DNA of 64,000 nt, from the NCBI GenBank assembly GCA_026419785.1, contig JAODTK010001821.1, positions 124,001 through 188,000 of the forward strand, in the 5' to 3' direction. The translations under genes and the position numbers were made by a program. The notes below the pieces were generated by a model, which worked only from the letters and a program-made list of their open reading frames with translations, did not search any database and was not told where the DNA came from. Positions within the stretch are counted from its first letter, which is position 1. Every line of letters begins with the position of its first letter. Below, piece by piece: positions 29,601 to 44,600 of the stretch. The DNA comes from Sclerodactyla briareus (lineage: Eukaryota; Echinodermata; Holothuroidea; Dendrochirotida; Sclerodactylidae).

Positions 29601-32600
29601 CAAGGGACTAACTGTATACACAGAGGTGAATGCATCGTTTCCTAATCAAGAAACCAAAAACAGCAACTGTTGAAGCAGAGGTCATCATATTTATCTGAAG
29701 GGTTGCAAATGCAGATCGTACAATATATTATGCTGTTGCATATATATATAGATATATGTGATCAGAGCATCTATCAACGTCCTAGATCACTCTCATCATA
29801 GTATAGTAGATCACAATAAATGGGGTGTGGTGACCGAGTGCCAGCAAGCGTAGCCCGAGGCCGTGTAGGATGTTGATCATGCCCGCATGCCAGCAAACCC
29901 CCCCCCCCCCCCAGAAGACAACAATGCTCTTCCCTGCCTATCCACCATTTCTCATAGTCGACCAGTCGTATGTTCTGCCGAGAAAATAAAACTAGAGAAC
30001 CAATGGTTCAGTAGCTCAACCCCGGAAAATTTCAATATGTAGTGAACCGGTACTCTATGATGTGTACCAGGGTTGTGCATTGATTTCAGTTCTATATACA
30101 ACAGTATTTGCAAAGTTTCCATTGTCAAAATTCTGGAGAGTGTGGAAGCAATGCATATTCACTGATGACATACATGAAATATACAATGAAATAAGAATGC
30201 AACTTCTTACATAATGATTTCTTGCCTTAGCCAGTTGATTGTCATTGATTTCCAAAGCATAATGTCAGTTGTTTTCAATCATTGTTAGCAATAACATGTT
30301 AAGAAGGGTTCCAGATTTCACTTTTCTCTCACCTCATATGACCTCCGATCTGCTCCAAAAACAATAAGGATCACGAAATCTAAATGGCCAACTCACATAT
30401 TAAAGAACATGCCCATTATACTTGTGTTGCACTTTAGACAGCTATTTGGTTCACGAGATTCACCCTTGACCTGAGATGATTTTAATGTACTCAATAAAAC
30501 CAACTTATACCAAGTATATAGGTGCCCGTGACCAAATATCTCAATATTACAACCAAATCTGTGTAGCAAATGGTGCCCCTATTATGACCTTTGACCTGAA
30601 AATTGAGAAAAAGAGCACCAATGGTACTATAGCTCAAACTGCATGAATGTGCCCAGACAAATGTAGAATTGTGTGTTGATTGTTCAAAATCATGAGGCCA
30701 AGAAGGCAGTTTCAAGCAGTGGGTCATTGTGCCCCGTAACAAACTTGACCTTGATCTTCATATGGCCAAAAAAAATGTCTAGCAGTTCAATAAACATTGT
30801 TTCTACTCGGCTTAAGTCAACCAAATCGATCAAGAATGCCTATTGCCAGCGAAAGAGGCACTTCACGTCGATGAATGGGTCTAAGTTCGGTCAAGATCCA
30901 TCAAAGAACTAGACACGTACAGGCGGGTAAACCTCCAACAATGTCCATAGTTTATTTTATTCCCCCCCCAGGAACCTGCCTTATGACCTGCATTCCATAC
31001 AAAATTGTAAATGTATAGCGTGCCTAACACTTGCAATGAAAGAGGATTGTTGGCAGTTCCTAAATTACAATTACATATTTCTCATCACCTTTATCCTCCT
31101 AATGCAGTGTGAGAGGTTTTTAGCAAGGTATTTCAAAATGTCCTCATATTAGCAAATTACTCCAGCAGTATTCCCATGAACTGGCTGCAGTACACCTATC
31201 CAATGATAAATTCCAAAGGCTGGATACTGAGCATCACACTGTAGGAGGAGAAACATTTCGCCTGATTGCACGTGATGGTCACTCGGCCCAAAATGGGCCC
31301 CAAGTCCCAAATTCCTGAGAACCCGACGGTAGGGTACGAACCATCAGTATGACCTAACATCAGCACTGCTTGTGCCCATCAAAATTTGTAGAATCATTCG
31401 CATGTTTAGCATTGGGCCTTCACCATTTGCACACCCTTGATGGACCACTAATCAAGGAGAATTACATGTAACTCTAAAGAAAATCATTGGTACTTGGGAG
31501 GAGTTGCATTTCGAGTACCATTGTGTGAAAATCATAAAATGGGCCCTCGGGCAAAGTGGGACCTTGGATAAACAAGTGCTAAGTAGAACGTCCTTAGTAG
31601 GGGGGACAGCAAAACTCTCAGCTAAAAATGCCTGAACACCCCAAAGGTATGACGGTTAGACCTTCATTATGACCGAATATCAGTACTGTGCACCAAAACA
31701 TGTAAGAGGAGAGCATTTGCATAATACATATTGGGTCCCAAGGGCCCACACTGGCCTTGAGTCCCAAATCCCTGGGCACCCTGGAGGTACAGCTATTAGA
31801 CCGTCATTAGACCGAACATCAGCAGTGTAATGTGCACTAGATTTGTAGGAGATGAAGAGATTTAACAGTATTTCATATAATGGGCCCTAGGCCCAAAATT
31901 GTTGAACACCCCTAATGGCCCTTTACCCAAGTAGCATTACATGTAAATTTGTAGAAAATCAATTGAAACTTTTGGGGGGATGCATTTTCAAGCAACCATG
32001 CCATTGTGTGACAATCCCTAAAATGGGCCCTCGGCCTAATTCCGACTTGGAACAAAAAATCCTGGCACCTCAAGGTACGTCTATAAGACCATCATTATGA
32101 CCGAATATCAGTACTGTGCACCAAAACATGTAAGAGGAGAGCATTTTGCATAATCCACATAGTGGCCCTCAGGCCCACACTAGGCCTTGAGTCCCAAATC
32201 CCTGGGCACCCTGGAGGTACAGCTATTAGACCGTCCTTATTGACCGAACTCAGCATTGGTCAACTAGAATTTGTAGAGATAGAGATTTTACCAGTATTCA
32301 ATAATGGTCCCTAGGCCCCAAATTGTTGAACATCCCCCATGGCCCATACGACCCCCAGGGACTTTTAAAATGAAACCTTGAAGAAAATCAATGGACGCTT
32401 GTGGGAGGAGATGCATTCCAAGCACCTATGCAGGTGTGAAAGATCATAAATGGGCCCTACGGGGGCACTAAGTCAGACTTGGAACAAAAGGCCGTCACCT
32501 CAAGGTCCGTCTATAGACATCATTATGACTGAGTATCAACACTGTGCAACCTAAATTTGAATGATATACAAGATTTTGCGGCGTATTTCACATAATGCGC

Positions 32601-35600
32601 CTCCTGGCCCAAACTGGGCCCTGGGCCCAAAATTCCTGAACACCCCCAATGGCCCTCTACTCAAGAAACATTACATGTAATTTGCAGAAAACCAATTGAA
32701 GCTGTGGGAGGAGATATACTTCAAGTACCATTGTGTGAAAATTCATAAAATGGGCCCTAGGGCCCGAGTGGGCCTTGCGATCAAAAATTCCTAACACCCC
32801 GAAGGTCCAGGATGATAGACCATCAATATGACTGAACATCAGCACTGTGCAACAAAATTTGTAGGAGAAGTAGCGTTTTGAAGTTTTCCACTTATTGGCC
32901 TATCATGCCCCTTAATGCATTTGAGCCTTGACTTTAGGTGGTAACGAGGACCCATCAGTCACATGAACTTTGACCAAGTCTGGTCGAGATTCTTCGAAAC
33001 AAGTTTACAGACTGGATAGATAGAATGATAGATAGGAGGATAGATAGAATGACATGGGCATCACAATAGCCTCAAACCAGCATAGTGGTTTGAGTAAAAA
33101 AACTTTACTTCATCAGGTATGGGCTAATGCCTTCCACCAGGCCCATTTTGCTTTTTAGGTGTATAGAGGGATCATGGCACACAAAGTATATAGGCTTCAG
33201 TGAGCAACGATTCTTGGCAAAAAAATGGTATGTCAACATACCCACGAAACAAATCCTGTCAATAGCTTAAGTGGTATTTACAAATCAATGGCCTTCTACT
33301 AGTATTTACAAATCAATGGCCTTCTACTAGTATTTGCAAATCAATGGCCTTCTACTAGTATTTGCAAATCAATGGCCTTCTACTAGTATTTACAAATCAA
33401 TGGCCTTCTACTAGTATTTGCAAATCAATAGCCTTCTACTAGTATTTGCAAATTGATAACTTTTTACTAGTATTTGCAAATCAATGGCCTTCTACTAGTA
33501 TTTGCAAATCAATGGCCTCTTACTAGTATTTGCAAATCAATAGCCTTCTACTAGTATTTGCAAATCAATACATGGTGATGGAATAAGGAATGAATAATAG
33601 CAATAGCAAAGTGATCAAGTAATTGTGTACAGGTAATAGTATCCCAATTACCTCCTGAATATTTAATCATTCATCGCCATCATTTAGTCAGGGCATATTA
33701 ACAGAATTCGACCAATCTGTGAAGAAATTCCTTACCAAAAGATTTTACACCAATATGTAGGCAGATGTCTGCTACCATAATCAATTTTATTCACTCCAAC
33801 CTTCTCGCAAAATATCCTGAGAAGCCGATTGAAATGTGGGTATTTTTCCCCTCCTGAGACAGCGGAAAATGACCGCCCCTCTATTTACCATTGTCAATCG
33901 TTGTTTATAGACTCACTGATTGCTCTATTCTTAGAAGAGCATTTGGTTCATTGCCGGCGCCAGCGGGCACCACCCTGTCGTGAACTGTGCCACCCCCCCT
34001 CCCCCCGTCGAGGAACAAATTTAGATTTTGGGTCGGGGAACTTGTACCGAATGTAATATGTTCTTATTTAATTTTCCGTCATGGACTACTGGCACTGTAG
34101 GCCCCAAAACCGTTCAGGGGAGCAATGAGGTCCGTAACTTGTGTATGCACATAAATGCTCACCTTGCCCCCCCCCCCATTCCCCCCGCACCCCCTCTCAG
34201 ATTGGCCGAGAGGAATTTTGGAAAATGCGTACTTAAAAAAAAATGAAGGAGATTGAGAAGAAGGTGAAACTAAACCTGGTAAAAAATTTGTTTTTGTTTG
34301 TGCAATGGGGTAATTGGGTGAGTCCTTTGTCGGGGAATGCTGCCGCGTGTCGGGGAAGTATGCTGGCCCTCCTGCGGGAATCCTGGCGCCAGGCCACTGT
34401 TAGTTTGCCTGAGTTTGAAATCCTTCATCGACTGAACCTTCGTCTATTTGGTCATCTGTACCTGAAAACCTTCCTTTTTGAGACTAACCGTATATATCAT
34501 CAGTGTTGAAAATTAAACCCTCCCAGAACGTTCCAACTGCAAGAAAATTGGTTGTAGTTTTCAATCTCTTGGCACCTGCATGACGTCTATTTTTCACACT
34601 ATCCACGTGATCAGAAAGCAACAATTTCAACACCGTATTTATTACATGACGCGGCAACAGATGCAAATGTAGGTCATGGACGCCAGTGTCCGGCGTTGTA
34701 ATTATCCGGATTTATAAACAAACAACAGCGTTCCTGCAACATGTGAATACAGTGGATTCGGTCGTGGATTCCTATTCCAGCATTGGAAATACAAGTACTA
34801 TGAATAGTTTTTTGTGTTCAAAGTAGACTACGGGGACTTGAACATATGTAGATCAATCGTGAGTGTCGTTTATCTTTAGGCTCTAAGCAGTCCTGTTAAA
34901 TTTGAGGATAGGGCGTGTGCGGTTTTGGAGGTACGCATTGCCCCAGGCTACTCTAACCGACTGAGTGTCTACTGCACTATTTGTCCGTCGCATGGAAGCA
35001 GGGTCCATTTATTGACCGGCCAATGTTGGTAACGTTTCAAAAGCGACTGTGGCTGGGTTGTGCTTGTTGGGGTGCGGGCGGGAGGAGGGAGTGGGGGTTT
35101 ATGCTGCTTATGTTCCATAACAATGCCGATTCCGTACCATTGTGATCTGCCTGGGAATAGCCCCCACTATTGGCCTTATTCATAAGGGAGTGGGGGGTGA
35201 CATCTGCCTGTGCCTATCGGCGTGTTTTGTTCACACTATATGCGTAGGTAATAGAGCATCATAGTTTTGTTGGCGGTGTTACCATGTCGTCATATTCTGG
35301 ATGAATGAATACCGTCCAATCAACTATAACCATTCATCAAAGATACTTCGATCTTTGTAATAACCCTATTTTTTGAATTGTAACCTTCTCTTTCCTGATA
35401 GCCAAATAATTTCAGCACTATGGAGCAGCGTTCTCCCCATACCTCCGTCGATGTTTTGTATGGCAATCAGTTCAGAGGACGTCTCTAAGAAGCTCCAACG
35501 CACCACCCGAAGGCATCCAACCTGTTGTCATATGTAGACACAGCTGGAGATCCCGTGCTTCTGGAAAGCATGAAGGAAAGCTGGACTGCCGGCGATTGAA

Positions 35601-38600
35601 TACCTCAAGAGTTCAGGTGTCAACCTCATCTTTACAACCAGTCCATGAGTCAACTCTAAGTGCGCATTCCGCTCGAGAACAAATTATTCTCTATCGTTCC
35701 GTGCAAATTCACCTGATGACATGTTTCAGCAATGTAATTATTTGGATGTCCCTATTCATTCCAGGTACGGTACGCCCAACGGGAAAATGTCAGTTGAGGA
35801 AATCTTGGACATGCAGCTGAACTCCATCTCCTCTATCCTTGTGCAGCCGCCGAGATCAGAAATGAACAAGTCAAACAAAGCCGGCTTTTGCCAAACTAGT
35901 CTGAAAACTCTGCTGAATCACTTCACCTCCCGACTGAACTAGTTCCAGTCTGGTTTGATGGCGGTTGGGCTTGTACAATGGTGAGGTGTGGAATGACAGT
36001 TACCGAGCTTTGTGCAATTCTCGGCCGCCACTTCCGCGAGTTTCACGGTAGTTTTCGACGGATACAACAGCTCACCGAAATATCACGACCACATTCGGCG
36101 CTCAGCAACTCCTTTGTACCTACAGCTCATATCCAGCCCGGATGTTAAAATTCATCTCATCACCAAAGGCAAAGTTCTTGCACAACACCTACAACAAGAG
36201 CGAACTCATAAGTCTCCTTTCTTCGCATTCAGACGACACAGGTCATCGTAGACAAGTGTGACCATGAATGCCCTCACCTCCACCTGAAAAGAGCAGGCCA
36301 CTCACTCTGCTGAAGACGACGCAGCTGAGGTTAGTATAGCCGAGTTTACAAGTAATTATTAACCTAACAGGGATTTTTCTCATCACCCTCTTCCACTTTA
36401 GATGGGACAGAATCAATTGATACTGCTACAACATCCAGAACTGATATTGAAAAAAAAAAAAAAAACGTCGACTGCTTTCCCTCGAATATTGAGCCTCGAG
36501 ACACGTAGATGTAACAGTACCTCTAACTTAGATATGTGGATGTTGTTTACACAAATGGAAAGAGTATTATCGACAACTATATACTTATTCGATCTTTTCA
36601 TTTCTACTTCGGTACGATCGGAAGACGCTGACGTGTTTCATCCTGTTAGTGGGCACATGAGCTCAGACTCAACCACCCACTCTTGTCCACGACGTCGAAG
36701 GGTTCCTACGATGTCAAGAAAATCGCGATGCTCTCACAGAAAGGCAGAGGCGGTATTGCTCTACGCATGCGTTACCGGTGTGATACTGTTCTGCAATACG
36801 GGGCAAGACGGGACAACAACTCTATTCGTATGCTTCGGCATGTGGAAATTGACAACATGTCGATACCTTTTACAACTTCTACGCTACAAAGGACGAGGTG
36901 AATCAGAGCTGGAATTCGATTTGCCAGTCATTTCTTAATCGTACAACACCGGAAACCAGTTTGGAGAAATCCGGTACCGTCTGTTCTCCCGATGATGGCA
37001 GCTGCCGGACATAATAAATATAGTTATCATGATATACAGTCTTGTAATTCGCGGAATCCCACCCAGGCTGCTCAAAGCGCTTTAACGATGGCAGCAACGA
37101 AAAAGAAGTATATATACATACAAGAGACAAAAGCTTAGCAGCTACGCAAAAAAAACAAAGGTCTTGAGTCCCCGTTGAAAGATCGGAGGAGCTCATGCAC
37201 ATGAGACTTGCTGGGAGAGCGTTCCAATCCATCAGAAGGGGGGCGGAGTACCGGAAAACGGCGGTCCCGACAAACCGATCTCATCTGTACTGGGGGTTGT
37301 AGACGCTCTAGTTGCTGTGAAGATCTTAAGGGCATGGTAATTGTGTGAGGATTCAGGACATAGAGAAGGTATGCTGGTTTGCCGAATTGAGGGCACGGGA
37401 ACAACAAGGATGAGGATTTTATATCTAGCGGGCATGGATCGGGTAGCAGTTAGCCCTTACGAATCATGGCGTTGGGTATGTTGTCAGCACTGGTGCTGAT
37501 TCTAACAGCAAGTTTTGTATTTTTTTGTGGTTTTAGGTTGGGCAGATGTACAAACCAAAGCAGGACGTTGGCTAGTCAATTCGGCTGGAGATAGTTGCAT
37601 GAACAAGTTTTCAGTTGTCGCTCTGTCCAGAACTTCCTAATTTGATAAAAGTCTTAACTGTACATGGTGGTTTTAGAGATAGCAGAGACTTGTGGTCTTT
37701 TAAGGATTGCTCCAACTGTGCACAAGATGACGCACAGAGGATTACGGATGCATCGTTCGATCACCAACAGTGAGGTCAATGTCATCGAGAACCAGCATTT
37801 CACGTAACATGCTTTAAAACAATCAATTCAGTTTTGTATTCATTTAACTGAGAAAATGCGACCCATCCAATTCCTCGTGCACCAAGACAAGCTTCCATTC
37901 GAAGTAGGGCTGGTTAATATCCCATTGGATGAAATACAGATACAACTGCGTTATCATTGCATACACCATATAGTCAATTAACATGCGACTGTGAGTTTCC
38001 CAAGTGAAGGTGTGATAATGAGAAGGGGGGGACCCAGAATCGACCCTTGTGGAACACCGCATTTAAAACATGAGCCTAGACGTAAAGGGAAACTTGCACA
38101 CACTGAGAACGATTGGTAAGGTATGAGGTCAACCATTTTAAGACTACCTCCAAACCGAAATTCGTTTCCAATTTGGAGAGAGAAGAGGGTGATCTACCGT
38201 GTCAAAGGCGGCGGAGAGGTCAAGCATATGACCAGAAAGCACATTTCTCGGATCCAACGGCAAACAGGATGTCATTCTTTACCCGAAGCAAGACGAATCC
38301 GGACTGAAAACAAACAGGGATCTTTACCGCCAACCGACGGGGCAAAGCTACTCAGCATTCTCCTACGTGCTACAAACGCACGATTGGATGACACTCCAAA
38401 GTATGTCTTTGAACCCCAGGGAGTACGGACTGGATGGTGGAGGCCAGGATATGACCGTGCCACACTAGACCCGATGGCACCAGAGGAGTGCTCAAATTCA
38501 TCATCTGCAGTTGCACTGGAGACTGGGAAAACAGAAGTTGCAGCTGCCCAAGAAAAAGGGTTCCAGTGTTATCCCTGCTTGTGGGAAAATGCAGAGGCGT

Positions 38601-41600
38601 CACTTGTCAGAACTGCATCGGTGATGGTGATGACCAGATGACTGAAACGTGACACCTGAACAGTCTAACCTTCATCACATAATAATGAACTCCCTACAAT
38701 CTCCAGACCACGTCAAAGTGTAAAACCATGTAATTTATTTCTAGAATAGGATCTGACATTCATAATGAGAAAGAGATCACTGGTTAAAATGGGTGTCCAT
38801 CACTGCTTAGTGGTAAAAGACCGACTAAAGATATCGGCCAAAAATACAACATACACAGATTTAAAAGGAATGATTCCATATTTGCTCTTTGACAAAGGAT
38901 TTGGAGTTGATTCTGGAACACAATAAAACATCGGGATATTCCAACTGTTGTCTGACCACATTATAGGTGGGCGTTTCATAGCTATGACTGTCGAATAGGT
39001 GTGCGAAATGTTGTATTTAGCGAGGCCTATGTAATACGGATCAGTCGCCAATGAAAGAGCCCTCATTACAATATTGACGAATTTGTCCTGGCTCATTCAA
39101 TGTATTGTTCATGGCCAAATAAAGAGAATACAGGTCAATCGCGACTATCAAAAATATCATGTAACGACTATGAAGGATATCAATGGGATTTGTGAATATT
39201 TTGAAAGTGCCCTCACTTTTTGCCGGAGGGTAGTTGAGCGCGAATAAATTTTATTGTGTAGAGGCATCACTGGAAAATATTAGGGCCAAAAAGATCTTGG
39301 TAAGGAAACTGTTCACAGATTTCCTCATTTCCTGACTAATTGACTAGTCCCGAAAACATAACAAGCATAAATAACAGGCGTGGGTCTTTAGCACGATCCT
39401 CCCCAATGCTGGACTGCGTTTATTACAACCAATAATTACTGAGTTACTAGTTCCCAAAAATTACCAGATGTCCAAACAATGTGAATGGACCCTATGGCCC
39501 ACCCCGCAGCTCATAGTGGATATGGTCCTAAATTCTAATTAAAGTTTGTCCTTATATCCTCAGTGTCACCCATAAGATTTTACTTTTTATATTTATAATA
39601 TCTCCTACTTCCAGCAAAAAACTTGTAGCCAAGTCACCCTTGCACATCCCGAGGGAGATCCACTTCACCCTGCTGTCTCACACCTATAAGTGGCAATAAG
39701 CTACCTCTCCGTGCAGGTGTACCCTGCACCCTGTTGGCTCCATAGGTTCTCTCCCTACAGTGATTAATAGCATGCTCTATTAATAGTGATGCTGGAGCTA
39801 GGGTTGCCCCAAGACTATACCATTCTTGAATAGGTAAGCTGGCAGTGAATAACAAATGTAGGGAGGTTTTGTAGGGCTATTGCACTCGTTCCAATACTTC
39901 CTACACATTAGGGTTGGATAATTGGCCTTAAATGCCCTTTGGTAACATTAACAGTTTTTTAAATGAGAAAAAAAAAACATCAGCCATATAAAATTATACA
40001 GTTTTAGAGCGTTGTTGACAGAAATGCTATTATTTGGCAGGTTTTTTTCTGCATAAGTGACTTTGAATGACCTTTGAGACATAACGTTTTATGAAAAATG
40101 TTACAATGCTGATATGCAGTATGTCCCACAATGTCATCATATCGAGATAGTCACTAGAAGTTGTTGCAGAAAAATGTTATTATTGGCAGTTTTTTTTACC
40201 TTGAATGACCTCTGAAGACATGACCATTTTTAATGAAAATGCTTTTCTTGATGTGATGCAACCCGCCCCAAAACCATTATGTATCAGATACCACACCCTG
40301 TACTATCGCCGAAATATCAAAATTGACCTTTGGTTTCATCGAAATTCAACCAACTTCAAAATCTGCATCTATAGATTATGCAATTGGACACTTAAGCAAA
40401 TTATTCACATAATTATAGATAACTATAAGATAAACCATCTTCCACCAGTTTCCGTCAAAATCCAACAAACTTTTGAAAAGCGCGCAACTTATGCAAATTA
40501 ACACTTTAATTAGCATATATCAGCCAGGATCTAATCAGTTCGTGGGACCTTCATAGTTATTATTTATTCTGAACTGCATCACCAATGGCATCTACCGATC
40601 AGGAGATATCTTGTACTAAATTTTGGGCCAATTTTCATTAATTTGCAAATTTATGCAATGAGTATGATCGTTTGGGACAAAGGAAGATCACATCGACAAC
40701 TCTACACTAACACCGCACCTCCACAAAAAGGTTTTGCAGCAGTGGGACGGCTTCCACATTAGAGTATTGAACGCCATACGGACAAGACGACAGACATACA
40801 GTCGCACACAAAGACAGACACACAACCAAGTGATCACTATGTCTCCTCCTTGACAAAGTCCATGCGAGACAAAAACACATGGAATTGATGGACTTCTATT
40901 GAAATGATTGTAGAATGGCTTCGCGAACGGGAACAGCGAGTAGATTTTGAGTGTGAAAGAATCCGATGGCAAGGATAAGAAGTTTGGTTGTACAAAGATC
41001 CATGCTTGGGCCAGTGTGCTTACAATATATACAAACGACTTGGAGGTTGGTGTTCTATCAGAACCGAGTAAGTTCTGCAGACGATACTAAGTATACGTCC
41101 ATCAGAGATGTGGCAGACAAATGGCAGTACAAGGAGATCTTGCCAGGCTGATGTTATGGACATGAAAGTGACAAATGAAAAATGAACTTCAAGGAGAAAG
41201 TGATCCGTTAATGCATTTCGGTAATGGTTAATTCCAAAGTCTAGACAGTATGGCTGGAAGGAACTGGAAGAAGCTGAAAGAAGAGAAAGACTGGCTGTGT
41301 ATGTGAATTCCTCTATGAAGTTTCCCAGACAATGTGCAGAAGCTCAAAGAAAAACAACAAGGTATTGGTATTATCAAACGGAACTTCACAATATTCAATA
41401 AGAAAGTAGTAATTGAAATCTGTATTGAAGTCCCTAGTTAGACCACATTTGGATTATGCATACCAGTATGGAGGACTAAGGATATCGAGCTATTGGAAGG
41501 AGGGGCAACGAAGGAGACCAGAATAATACCCAGAGCTGAGGGGAAATTCATATGAAGAGGGACTGAAAGCTTAGGACTGAGGACAATACAGCAACGGCAT

Positions 41601-44600
41601 GGCAAGACAGTATCTGATCACGTTTATAATATAGCGCATGGCAAATGAGAAGCCACGTATGAACGAACTTGTTGAATGTGAGAAAACAGCAAACTAGAGG
41701 CAATCAAAGAAAATAAAGAAAATCAAAACAGGCTCTGTTACGTCTGGAAGGGGGAAGAACTCAATAGAATATGGAAAGACTGGAATCAGCTACATGAGAG
41801 ACAGTATCCACCCCCAACACTCAACGAGTTTAAGAAAAAATTTGGAACTGAGCGGGATTTCAAGGGTCATTGAACCTTCCTATCCTAAGTCATCTCTCAA
41901 TCATTGGCGGATGTCACCGATGGAGATGGAGGAGGCCTCCAGGTAAATCCAGGTAAAAAGAAGCAAGAATTGACAGGGCTCATCCAAAGACAATAGGCCA
42001 GGGTCCTTGATTAGCCCTACTTGGCTTCAGATAAAAAAGTGACCAATACAGTAGCTTGAAAACTCTGACCCACCCACCAATAAATGTATCTGTACAAAAA
42101 ACATGTTTCCAATATTTGTCTATCCTCAGAAAATGTTCTCTTAAATCACATCATAAACTTTAACACGCAATACAACCAAAAACACATTTTACAACTATAT
42201 ATTCAAGTTTAAGAGAAGCATATAAAGTAGGAATCCAATGGCCACCAGGGAAAACAAGTAACCATAGGTTTTGGGCTATGAACACTGACTCCCGAATGCT
42301 TGTTTATTCTGGCTGGGTTCAACACAACTGCGGGACCCCTAAAATGAAAACAACAAGAACGCAACCTGCGTAGTGATTCCATGCTGTTTTTCTCCGAAAT
42401 GGTCCCCTTACATGGATGTGGGCATCATCATGATGATTCAGCTATATCAAACCCTGCAAGAGGGTGTTGCCAACTCAAAACCACAACTGGACACAAAACG
42501 ACCCAACACCCCCATCACCTGCAATATTTACTAACGCAAGAGATGCTTGTTGATTTTGACCGGGTCAAAAAGTCATCTGGGGCAATTGAAGTACGATACT
42601 GAAAAATGAAATGTGCCTGATAAGTAAGGGTATCTTGAAGAGAGAGAGTAAAGTTTTTCAAAAGTGTCCATGGGACTCGATGGCCTGTCATTCCACTACT
42701 TCTTTGCTTTTCCAATGTTACTTGCATAATAGGAGGCCATGTTTCAAGATCGTGGCAAGCGCTGAAGATGGACCTTCATAAATATTTCTTCTGCAGAGAG
42801 TGATCAATGAGTGGATGTCTTCCTAAAAATGTTGTTCTCTCAAGAGTGTGAAGCGTTCAAGAACAGTCTTGAGTTATTTTTCAGGAATCACAGGTGAATT
42901 TATTTAGGGTTTGGTTCATTTTTCTTTCATGGGATGTTGGGTCAGGGGTCGTTTATGAGCGATTTTGTCCTTCCTGACCCTATTCAATAAACTAAAATAA
43001 ACTAAAACTAAAGTTACGATTAATAACCAGTGAGGTCCAAGGTTTTCCATTCAGTGTGGGAAGTGACAGCGACCGTAACACGGAGTCAGCAGACTGCAGG
43101 CAATGCTGAATGATGAGGATACGTTAGCAAAATTGATCACTCATAAGTAACTGGTGTGTCAAAGCAGGAAGATTGAATGAAGTGGCAGTTCTTTAATCGG
43201 ACGACCAACATCATTCAACACAATTGGAAAAAAAAAAAATATCTTTTTTGGAAGTATATGTGTCTGGAAAGGGAGAAGATGCATTCTGCAGTACAGGCCT
43301 AAGTTGTCAATTGCAACCCTCCACTACCTGGACAAGGTGAGTCATGTAGGTAATTCAGTGTCCAATAGCCTGGTGTCTCACATATTGGTCATCGTACAAT
43401 ATGCCGTTACTCAATGATGGGGAATAGGGGTAAGTCATTGCAGTCAATGTTCCAATTCGTACGGCAGAGTAGTCTGTGGTCTTCCAAAGTGATGTGGGTG
43501 TATCAATTATCATTATTTTCAGGCACAAAAGTGACTGAGCATCATTTTGTTGACCACCTATGCAATGAACTTGGTCTGGGGTACAAGGGTGGGCATGCAA
43601 TGAAAAAGTGAATGAAAACTGTTTAAAATACTTGTATCAAAGACATTTTTACCAGTCCATCAAACGTCTTATTGCCATTTTTAGGGTCAACTTTTTCACA
43701 AGGCTTCCAAAATACATATCCTACATTGCTGGGGTATATGGCCCATGCAGCACCTCCAAACAAATAAGCGGACTGCATGAGAATAATACAAATAGATAAA
43801 GAACAGACACGATCTTTGCAAGTGTTATATTGTTCTTTCTAGTGTTATATATAATATATATATAGCCCATGGTGAGACATTTCTGATTTATGTGGGCTCT
43901 TTTAATGTCGATCCAGTAAGAATTCTGGCCAATGTTAAAATGTTCTGATTATCCCGGCAACCACATTCCCCAAATAGTCACATCATGGACTGTCAACACC
44001 AGATAAATAGGCACTGGGGAAGAAGAGAGATATTTTATAGACTCACCCCTACCCATTTCTGACTGGAGTAACAGGGTAATGCCCCACTCAATTTTTGCCT
44101 CAATAGCGGAAAAAATTGCCACAAATGTTGTACACTTCCCCACTTTCAGAAGTTCCTTGACTCTTGCTTTCTTTTCCTCCCAACTCCCTCCCAATGGCTC
44201 TCACTGATTCTACACAAAGCCACAGTTAATGCCCTCATTAGGGCTTGTCTTATGAATAGGTAAAAAACAGGTAATAATACCCAATGTCAGTCAGCCTGTC
44301 AGTAATTAACATCCTCAGAATTTACATATCGGAATAATAATACAAATGACATCAAGATTTGTACTGCTCCATGGGTTATATAATTGTATTGGGGAGGGGG
44401 GGGGGAGTGGACACCCGATCTTTAAGAAGGGGGCAAACACACACACTTTGGTGGTTAATAAGTATAACACTAAATGAGAGGAAGGATACGCAAGCCGAGG
44501 CGCGTTTCTGCCATTGCAATTAGGAATTGCCTATGAAACCTGAGGGGGGGGGGGGAGGGGGGCGGTGCATTGCAAGAACCAAAATGCCACCCCCACCCGT

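Noticed and set aside
33275-33570. Regular 28-bp repeats resembling a CRISPR array
   Set aside because: Units abut with no spacers, and the genome is animal. It is a minisatellite.
36402-36938. 178-codon plus-strand frame as an intact gene
   Set aside because: It crosses an A16 run and its frame drops in and out of the family-like islands; treated as part of the decayed ORF at 35590-36940.
38123-38641. 172-codon plus-strand frame
   Set aside because: Left half is the antisense shadow of the minus-strand reverse transcriptase motif A region; the right half has no recognisable similarity.
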